DNA from: Quercus robur
Taxonomy: Eukaryota; Streptophyta; Magnoliopsida; Fagales; Fagaceae
Reading direction: 5' to 3'
DNA: 64,000 nt
NCBI RefSeq assembly: GCF_932294415.1
Contig: NC_065537.1
Span: 1,860,001-1,924,000 of the forward strand
Shown: one piece after another, positions 56,601-64,000 of the stretch
How positions within the stretch are numbered: position 1 is the first letter of the stretch
Layout: every line of letters starts with the position of its first letter
Position numbers and translations under genes: made by a program
Notes under the pieces: model-generated
The model's database searches: none
Told to the model about the DNA's origin: nothing
Seen by the model: only the letters and a program-made list of their open reading frames with translations

Positions 56601-58835
56601 GCCCTCCGTGGGCTTGATCTTGTTTGGTTACGCCTGACGCACATGAGGCCTTGTTCTGATGTAACCATTTGAGAGGCGTCTTCGGATGCTAGGTCGCTCC
56701 TTGCATACCCTTCCCCTTTTTTTTCCACTCCATGCACGATATGCTTATCATGCTTGTTTGATCCACCCGTTGGCTTTATATGCATCTTTACACACTTGCT
56801 TACATGTCCATGAATGAGTTTTGCTTGCTAGTGTGTCATCCATACTTCAACATAATGAAGCTATGGACATCCGATATAAACCTACATTTTTCCCTCACGG
56901 ACACCACCTTTTGTTTGCCTTTGTTTGTTTGTTTGTTTTCTCACTTGTATGCCTGCCATGTCTATCATGCTTGCCTGCTTCATACCTATTTCATATGTTC
57001 TTTGCACATTTTCCTTCCATTTCTTTTCTGCTGGTTTTCTTGTCTTTTCCTTTGCAAGTACACATATGGAGCAAGGACGTATGGAGCTAAGGCATTGTCT
57101 CCTAAGCATAAGCCAAAAAGGGCAAGGATGCATGCACATCGATATCAGCCCAGTGGCTGCAGTTAGTAGGCTTAGGAGTTTAGCTTTTTCCCTTTGGTTA
57201 TGTATTCTTTTAAACCCCTCTCTTCCTTCTCCCTTTCTCTCTTAGATGGGTCGTATTAGATATATCATGCTTTGTACCATTTGTCCTCATCTCTAGAGTA
57301 TGATAACCCCTGTTTATTTTCTTTCACCTATATTTTGGGCTATGCTCTAGGGATGTAGGCATTTACTTTCCTGCCCTGTGTGCTAGCATTATGCATGATG
57401 TATATATATACCTCCTTGCCCCACTCCGGTGTGATTGTCACAATCGGTGTCACCTAAGGCAAGTGATGCCTAATTTCCGCCATGAAAGTAAGGTGACTTG
57501 TCGCTAGATTTTCGCCATGGAAATCTGATACTTTGCCGAATACCTTAGGAAAGCCTAGATTGGGACCACACTCATTCAAAAGACAAACCTCAAAGCTCTT
57601 ATGCATGAAAAGCCTCGAAAGCCAATGCTGAAATCATGTTTTTACTGCCAATCTCCAAAAATTAAGGTTTTATCAAAACAAAGGACTATCCTTGGACAGG
57701 TAATATGGGGTGCCTAACACCTTCCCCACACATAACCAAACTTCTAGACCTAAGAATCAAGATTTTTTTTTTTTGCCATCCACATCAGATTAGGAAAAAT
57801 TCCATTTTCCTTAGTCTAGGATTGGTAATAAAATCAACTAGAAATAGGTGACCAATTACACCTTAGAAGAACTCAATGATTGGTGGCGACTCCACTTACC
57901 TTTGGTAATCCCTTAAAATTTGGCCTAGATTCCTACCATAATGCCAGAGGTAAACTGACCTTCCTCCACCGAGAGAGAGAGAGAGAGAGAGAGAGCACCT
58001 GAAGCTCCACATGAACAACATGCACATCATTCAAGAGGGGCCCTCCAACAGGACCCCGAGCGCACGGGAGGTGTCGCCATAGCGGGTGGATGAACAAAGG
58101 AACGACAGCGACGGTTCTTTTCGCTTAGCCGATCGAGGCTAGGTGTCGACACACATGAAACACATATAATTCAAATTTTGAATAGAAGTCCATGTGTCCG
58201 TAGTGAGACATACCCTATAACCCTTCAAGGATTTCCTTAGCTTCTCTGTCTCACTATTATGAATGCCAATCACATCTCTAGCTACATATTTCTTGAACTC
58301 ATACCACTCGACACACCTAAAAGGCAACTCATCAATTATAATCATTTTCTCCAATGCCTTTCTATAAGCCTCGACAGAAAAGGTTGTTGACACAAGCAGG
58401 AACCCATCTTCTCCATCCTTTTTGGGTTCAAAAGCTAATGTTTTATGCCTGTTAGCTAAGTCTTCTCTATTAGGGTTCTTGGGACAATTTGGCATATGAG
58501 CTAACAAATCACTAGTACCACAACTCTTACTATCAGCATTATACGATTTTTGGCAATAATTACAAATAACCTTAGTTTTACTAGTATCACCCTCTCCTAT
58601 ATTTATTTTTTCAAAATGGCCCCAAACAATTGACTTTTTCCTACCACTACAAGTGCCACTAACAGGAACTGTCATACTTTTGCGTGGTGGAACTGGGGGC
58701 AACTTAGCTGTAGCAGCTGCTTCAGCATGGGTAGCAGCAAAAGCTTCAACTTGGGTGGGAATAGCACCATCATCTTGTGTAGCAGCTGATGTTTGGACAG
58801 AGAGTTCATTAGTGGAGGTTTCAATGACCTAAAAA
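53665..58835 (-). pseudogene. hAT transposase (BED zinc finger, hAT dimerisation domain), broken
   Basis: Minus-strand order: Ala-rich N-terminus, BED finger (SIVWGHFEKI, VICNYCQKSYN, LLAHMPNC), FKKYVARDVIGIHNSETEK, catalytic-region LTTDTWTSIQNLNYMC, then the 3.1-kb insert, HFIDDAWKLHKRIL, DNASSNLTTTKFLQRLTKDW, MRCCAHILNLIV, and the C-terminal dimerisation block YQVLSKVAKDVLAVPISTVAS-x-LAFSTGG and NLVCSQNWLQ. It is closest in type to the RICESLEEPER family. Several frameshifts and stops separate these blocks (for instance between the DNASS block and the NVSTR end near 54648, and after STGG near 53800), so it is inactive. The Ser-Ala-Phe-Ser motif is changed to LAFS. Confidence 0.9.
55088..58151 (+). 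mobile_element. LTR-derived insert within the hAT transposase
   Basis: Starts TGTTGATATCATATTTTG and ends GGTGTCGACA, interrupting the transposase between NYMCFM and HFIDDAWK. A long LTR is inferred at 55088-57875 (about 2.8 kb, TG...CA), with a TATAAATA at 55602-55609 and a pyrimidine-rich leader. A primer-binding-like TGGTGGCGACTCCA at 57881-57894 follows, then about 250 bp of leader including a (GA)n run. No protein domain is present. It resembles the 5' part of a long-LTR gypsy element, but no second LTR is seen. I could not settle a target-site duplication. Broken fossil. Confidence 0.5.
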
Positions 58836-59019
58836 AATCAAAGATATGTATTAGCAAACTAGAGTAACAAGTATAATTAATAGCTTTAATAATAATAATA
58901 AATAATAATCACACAAACCAAAAAGGAAAAATGGTATCATATTTATGCAAAAAATAAAAACACAAAACAAAAAAAGCCCAAATACAAATAGCATAAGCTT
59001 GAAATTTTATTTAATGATG

Positions 59020-59480
59020 AAAGTCAAAACAGTGATGCTTAAAATTGATTAAACAATAGCAAAATGTCGATATAACAACAAACACTGAACACAAACATAA
59101 TATATGATTTATATAGCAGATTACACCATATTGATCTTCTATCCTTAACAAGCATCAACTCAACTTAAATACTAAACAGAAACAAAATACGTGATTTACA
59201 TAGCTAATTAAACACTAAACACTAACATAGTATATGATTTATATAGCAAATTAAACACTACACACAAACATAATACATCATTTACATAGCAGATTAGACA
59301 CTAAACACTTACATAATATATGATTTACATAGCAGATTAAACATAAACATAATACATGATTTACATTGTAGATTAAACACTAAACACTAACATAACAAAT
59401 GATTTACATAGCAGATTAATCACTAAACACAAATATATGATTTACAGTTGATTATAACAACCAAACATAATATAGGATTT
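59020..59480. repeat. Degenerate tandem repeat, about 45-bp units
   Basis: ATGATTTACATAGCAGATTA followed by AACACTAAACAC and AACATAATAT recurs with variation about eight times. It lies upstream of the hAT transposase in its own orientation, possibly in a leader intron. Confidence 0.75.
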
Positions 59481-60947
59481 ACATAAAAGATTACACCAGA
59501 TTGGTCTATCATCCTTATCAAGCAGCAACTCAAACAAAAAAAGAAATGAAAAAAATCTCAACTTAAACACTAAACACAAAGGAAAGCAAAAACCATTCCT
59601 TAAAGAAAATCGTGGGTGTATGAGTTTCGAACTTCAAGGCAGAAAACCCTACTTGGAGTCAGCTTTCAATCCTGTATAAAATTAAAACAGAATCAAAATT
59701 GATTGAAAAAAAGAACAAAGAACAAAAGTAAAATAGTTAGGGTTTCAAGGTTTTTTTAAGGTAAGGTTTCATATTATAAATCTTTGGGTTTATTTTATTT
59801 TAACATTTGATTTCCATAACAAATGAAACCAATGAGACTAACAAAAAAGAAAGATGAAAAACAGAGAACAATTACCTAAGCGTTTGGAGTAAGAACTGAC
59901 TCAGTGAAGAGTGCACAGTGGTAGGGTGAAGACTAAACACCGACGGTAGCTACAGAGAGAGGAGTGGACAACGGCAGCGGTAGCTAGGCATTGGAGGCGG
60001 AGAGAGGAGTGGGCTGACATTGGAGGCAAATAGGGTTTGGATTTGGAGAATTAGTTTAGAGAGAGTTGAAGAGCCAACCAAATAGAGAAGTGAGAGTTTG
60101 AGAGAGCCAAATAGAGAACTAAGATTCTGAGAGTTGGAGATTGACCGAAGCTTAAAGCTTTAAATTGAAGAAGTGAAGAGGTGAGGAAGCATAAAAAGGG
60201 GAGGAAGCGTGAAGGTGAAGCCATGACCACGAACCTTGTAATCTAAACTCTAAGAGTCTGAAGTGAAAACTGAAGAGACTCATTAGAGATAGTGAGAGAT
60301 ATCAGATCTTTGATATATAATTGTCACCATTAGATTGGGTCTTGATTTTGGATTATAACCGTTGATTTAGAAATGGGTAATTGTGCCACTAAAATTAGTC
60401 ATATCACTAAGTGCTCAGCTTCTACTCTCACCAACACCATTGATTTTGAATTTTAATTTGAGTTAAATAGTTGATTTGTATATTGGCAATTTGTGTGGAA
60501 AAAGTTAACTTTGGTTTACACGTTTTCCTTTCTCAAATATCGAAACGTGTAGGCTGGCAATGTTGGGTTGCTAGCATGTCAAATCATTTTTTTTTTTTTT
60601 TGGTATAAATAGTTCGGTCGGTTCGGGTTTTTTGGGTGAAATATTTTTAAACTCGAATTTGAACCGAATTATTCGGTTATTTCTCTTGCCGACCTGTGAC
60701 TGACTGCAAACTGAATTCGGAGCTACCAGTGGACCTTCGGTTCAAGCGGGTGGGTCGGTTGGTCTAGGTCTCTGGACAGCCCTATCAAAAAGGAGTAGAA
60801 AATCCACTAGCCAGAGAGCATACTTTCCTATCTGCAAACCCAATTCAATTCAAGTCTTTGAAGCTTGCTGTAAGTACTCAAATGAGAGTAATTTAGGAAG
60901 CCTCCACATTGTCAATGATATAACAAATTATATCCCCTGCTTCTCCA

Positions 60948-62176
60948 TCAGATTCCCAAGTTTAAATCCTCAGAAAATTCCTCTCCGTCCGATGAACTCT
61001 CCAGCATTGTAATTATCAAATTTTCACAATTATTGTTCCCATTCAATGGATAGAATGCCCCTTTCATTTGATTAAGGTCCTTATTCCTTCTACCAACATA
61101 GCAACTAGCATCAGCCCAAGTAAAAACCTCGTCCCCTTTCGGAACCCAGTTTTCCCATTCCCCGTTATAATTGTTTTTGTTTGCCCAAATCAAAACCCCA
61201 TGCCCCAAAATCACACCCTTCTTCCATTCCCCAATATACTCGTTACCATTATTCCAAATGTAACGCCCATGCCCATCTTGCATGTTCCGTTTCCATAGCC
61301 CAACATATAAGCCTCCATTCACCTAACGCTTATGTCCATACCCGTGTTTCCAATCGGAGCTCCATGACCCACGATATGTAACCCCGTCGGCTCCAATGAA
61401 AATACCAAACCCTTCCTTCCGACCCAACTTAAACATGCCCTCATAGGTCGCTCTAGATGGCTAGGAGAATTTGCCTTTACCGTATGCTTTCCCTCTACGC
61501 CACTCGCCTTCATACATGCACCCGTCTATCAACAAGTACTTCCCCAATCCATGCAACACGTTTTCCATTACACTCCCCATATATAGATCGCCATTCGGGA
61601 GTGCATTCTCCATTGCAGTAAAGGATGGTGAGGTAGTGAAGGTCGTTGGTGTAACCCTTGCTGTAGTACCGGCTTGATAGAAATGGTTAACATCGTTTAT
61701 GCTTGTGACTTAGACGGTATCTGATCTGTATGGCAGAGACCTGGCTGGTGGGAAGATTGAATCTATGGAATAAGATAATCGTGGAGGCGTTTGGTTAGAT
61801 TCTTCTAACTCGGTGTCAGATATAGTTGGTAGGACAAGTGATGGAATGGAAAGATTTGTTGTTGGTGGTGGTGAGAATAAGATGCGAGAAAATAAGGAGG
61901 GTATGGTAAGGGAAAGATGAGAGAATCTTGAAGCTGATTCGTCGGATTCTGAACTAGCATCAGTGTCAGAGTTGTAAGGTGGGAAGAGTGATGCAGTGGA
62001 AATGGAATGTGACAACTCTACCAGTGATTCAATTCTTTCAAATTCTGCAACCAAAAATCACACAAAAGAAAACAATAAATTGCAATTACGTGGTAGCATT
62101 AAGTTACTGAAATTTTCTTGTCTAAGAACTCGAAATTCTTTGAAACTTCACCTGGATCAACTTGGTTCTGCCGCAT
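60948..62176 (-). pseudogene. Phosphatidylinositol 4-phosphate 5-kinase (MORN type), N-terminal half
   Basis: Minus-strand exon 1 is 25 nt (62176-62152, MRQNQVDP; donor GTGAAG), then an intron ending TTGCAG, then exon 2 from 62044. Exon 2 reads through a Ser/acidic region (SDTDASSESDES, SIDSIFPPARS) into MORN repeats: [93 protein letters not shown]. This is the N-terminal module of plant type I/II PIP5Ks, enzymes that make PtdIns(4,5)P2 at the plasma membrane. Three in-frame stops interrupt exon 2: after SDTV, at a TAG for Trp in KFSWPS, and at a TAG in the KR-x-VNGG turn. The linker ESDGEAGDIICYIIDNVEAS follows in another frame (about 60955-60895). The catalytic domain is absent, and the hAT end lies immediately beyond. 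Confidence 0.88.
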
Positions 62177-62229
62177 ACCGATGTTGGAGATTGACATATC
62201 TGAATTGGGAGAGAGATAAGAGAGAATGA

Positions 62230-63404
62230 ATTGCGTATCAAAATGGTGTGTTTGGAAGGAATTCAGCTAAGATATTGTGTTTCAAGAAAAGAATGACGAG
62301 GAAATTTCCACTGCGCTGAAGAGGTTTTTTCCTAGAGACAAAGTCCGTTTGATAGCTTTATTTGTGAGTCAAAAAGCGAGCGACTTGGGTTGTTCAGTTT
62401 TTACCATAGATTGACTCTAATGGCTTGGGATTTTCGATTGCTTTATTTGAGTGTGGTAATGCTGAAGCTGTTTAGAGCCTTACAACAAGGATGTTCTGCC
62501 TTTGTTCTCCGTTTGGCCATCTCATAGAGAAAACTCACAATCTGGTTCAAGGAATATGACTTGGTCAATTTGTACAAGTGGTTAATGTAGTTTTGGCGGC
62601 TGATCTAACTGTTTGTTAAGAAATTTATCCGTAAATTTCTAACTTTATATCAAAAAGTATTCCCACATTTTCCATTTTCTAATGAGTTTCTGCAATTTCT
62701 TATTTGCCACCAACTTTGGGCAGCTCTTGGAGAGTCATCTAGACCTTGGGTTTGTGCAAACAAGGTAATGTTGAAAAGCTTAGAAGATTTTATTTATTAC
62801 AGTACAAAATTTGCATCAATCAGACGTCTAAATCAAAACTATTGATAATGTAGAAAGAACTAAACTAAAGTGCAGATGTTTAATTGTTCAAATCGAAAAT
62901 ACAAGGATCGAATTGACACTCTAAAGTCATGGGTGGCATTTGTATAAACTTCTTTATTTTAATAGGGGTAAACCTCACAAATTGGTTACAGGAATGCTAA
63001 AGAGGCTATAGCTTGTGTTCTATATACGATCTATTGGTCTCTAATATCTAATTCCAAATTAATAATGATCCATTCAATACTACAAATATGTTCCTCCCCC
63101 TGACTAGAAAGATTGGGTAAATGATATCCACCTTCTTATTGCTATATATGTTTTATTCTTTTTATTTTTTTTGAAAGGGCTTTAAAGCTAGATAACAGTT
63201 CCATTAAGGCCTGACAAGATAGGTAAACAATATCATTATTGTCTTAGAGCAATCTGGCATTTTAATTTTCTTTGTGACTGATAGCCTGAGTCCTAGAATT
63301 AAAACTTTCGTAAAGTGATGAATAACATGATCTCCTACAAATACCAACAAGCAAACAGCAGAGAATTGGCTTGACTAAAAAAATTTATATGCAAAATTTG
63401 AATA
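62230..63404. other. Intergenic region without recognised features
   Basis: AT-rich. I find no ORF with a recognisable domain, no terminal repeats and no tandem array. Confidence 0.5.
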
Positions 63405-64000
63405 GCAACAATAAATAGATTTATCTATAACCATTATTCCTAAGCAGCCAATCACTCTCTTATGCCGAAATATTTGCAAAAAAACACAGCCTAGAATACG
63501 CTGCATAACATCCAACAACAATGAACTTTCCAATATTCCTAGGCAGGGAATCACTCCCTTTCTAGATGTGGGTTCCGAGTTAATGTTTCTCCTCCCAGAG
63601 CAGCAGCATAACGGTTGTTTGTATCCTCTTTGAGCTGCAGCTCTTCTAGGTATTCTACCAGTCTCTCTTGATTTACTGTTTCCATCATCTGATTGATTCA
63701 CAATTTCAAGCAATCAAACTGTCATGATGTTCTTACACTTGATTTGATTGAGTATCGAGGAGTCAAAGAATTGAAGCCAAAATACCAAATTGGAAAGAAA
63801 ATGCTTCACAGATACAGCCTCAACATCGAAATCCTCTATACTAAACAAGTTAAAATATTCTGACTATAATTTTCTCAAACATTCAATGATTGATTCACAA
63901 ACAGATTTAGAAAGGTATAATAGCATGTGAGCTCATACAAATTTTCTCAAACATGTAATGATATGAAAGTGGGTTTTGGCATATGATTATTTGACACAAT
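63405..64000. repeat. Start of a further copy of the unit A/C downstream tract
   Basis: 63434-63560 matches 51480-51610. From about 63870 the sequence (AATTTTCTCAAACATTCAATGATTG, then GTATAATAGCATGTGAGCTC) matches 7745-7870 and 49078-49205. The order of these blocks is reversed relative to unit C, so this is a rearranged or tandem next copy that runs out of the window. Confidence 0.75.
63551..63688 (-). other. Possible terminal exon of an unrecognised gene
   Basis: On the minus strand a CAG acceptor-like site precedes a 45-codon frame (starts MMETVNQERLVEYLEELQLK; ends TRNPHLERE and TGA at 63551). The charged, helical composition looks like real protein, unlike the neighbouring frames. The longer overlapping frame 63375-63713 on the same strand is Cys/Arg-rich and looks spurious. 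I do not recognise the family, and no upstream exon was found. Confidence 0.25.

Larger units (their letters stand above)
52219..60786 (-). mobile_element. hAT transposon, RICESLEEPER-like, degenerate and interrupted
   Basis: The right terminus TAGGGCTGTCCAGAG (minus strand, from 60786) is partly matched at the left by TTGTGCTGTCCACG (from about 52219), as in hAT TIRs. No matching 8-bp duplication flanks the pair, so the left boundary is provisional. Both subterminal zones are rich in CGGTT/AACCG motifs. A transposase runs on the minus strand at 53665-58835, split by an LTR-derived insert at 55088-58151. The right end abuts the intronic side of the PIP5K pseudogene. Confidence 0.6.

Noticed and set aside
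55429-57245. Several overlapping ORFs of 75-164 codons
   Set aside because: They lie in the inferred long LTR, are Cys/Phe/Leu-rich translations of T-rich sequence, and overlap on both strands without a domain.
55082-58157. ACATG on both sides of the 3.1-kb insert as a TSD
   Set aside because: The two copies are out of register with the TG and CA termini, so they do not make a consistent 5-bp duplication.
52211-60794. 8-bp TSD around the hAT element
   Set aside because: Sequences next to the putative ends (ATGTATTGA and TCAAAAAGG) do not match, so the left boundary remains provisional.

Overview
The window is nuclear DNA of a flowering plant, probably a woody eudicot. The evidence is large AT-rich intergenic spaces, nested LTR retrotransposons with plant-type primer-binding sites, hAT and Mutator DNA transposons, a plant BAHD acyltransferase, a CRINKLY4-related receptor kinase fragment, a MYB-CC fragment and the MORN part of a plant PIP5K. 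The style of the LTR families reminds me of Fagales (oak/chestnut), but that is memory-based and weak.

The backbone is a repeated segmental duplication. Unit A covers about 1-8503 plus 15504-16616: a Mutator-like element carrying a MYB-CC exon, a 1.5-kb inverted repeat, the intact acyltransferase (5149-6474), a long non-coding 3' tract and a receptor-kinase pseudogene. Unit B covers 21355-33262: a 5'-truncated, frameshifted acyltransferase joined directly to the MYB-CC fragment at about 22655. Unit C covers 40296-51360: an acyltransferase with a lost start codon and an early frameshift, then the same downstream tract and the last 43 codons of the kinase. The window ends (63405-64000) inside what looks like another copy of the downstream tract. 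Two copies of a PIP5K-type N-terminal region (18254-18999 and 60948-62176, both minus strand) lie between and after these units.

Younger mobile elements split the units and have readable target-site duplications. They are a 7.0-kb non-autonomous LTR element (8504-15498, TSD AACCC) with a nested solo LTR (13536-14208, TSD CCATG), an 8.9-kb Ty3/gypsy Tat-like element with gag, pol and a long antisense coding region (23718-32652, TSD ATATA), a 5.9-kb element (33268-39166, TSD ACTAT), a solo LTR (40957-41656), a 4.0-kb element (42068-46100, TSD ACTAT), a 1.1-kb hAT derivative (49326-50433, 8-bp TSD), a 421-bp Mutator-type MITE (51675-52095, 9-bp TSD), and a degenerate hAT element (about 52219-60786) itself split by a 3.1-kb LTR-derived insert. 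Several insertion sites are empty in sister units, so the insertions can be ordered relative to the duplications.

Only one host gene looks functional, the BAHD acyltransferase at 5149-6474. The most unusual signal is in the 5.9-kb and 4.0-kb non-autonomous LTR elements. They are built from a repeated module, an array of units near 81 bp followed by an antisense TATA-headed unit with a small ORF. The 4.0-kb element has one module and the 5.9-kb element has two.
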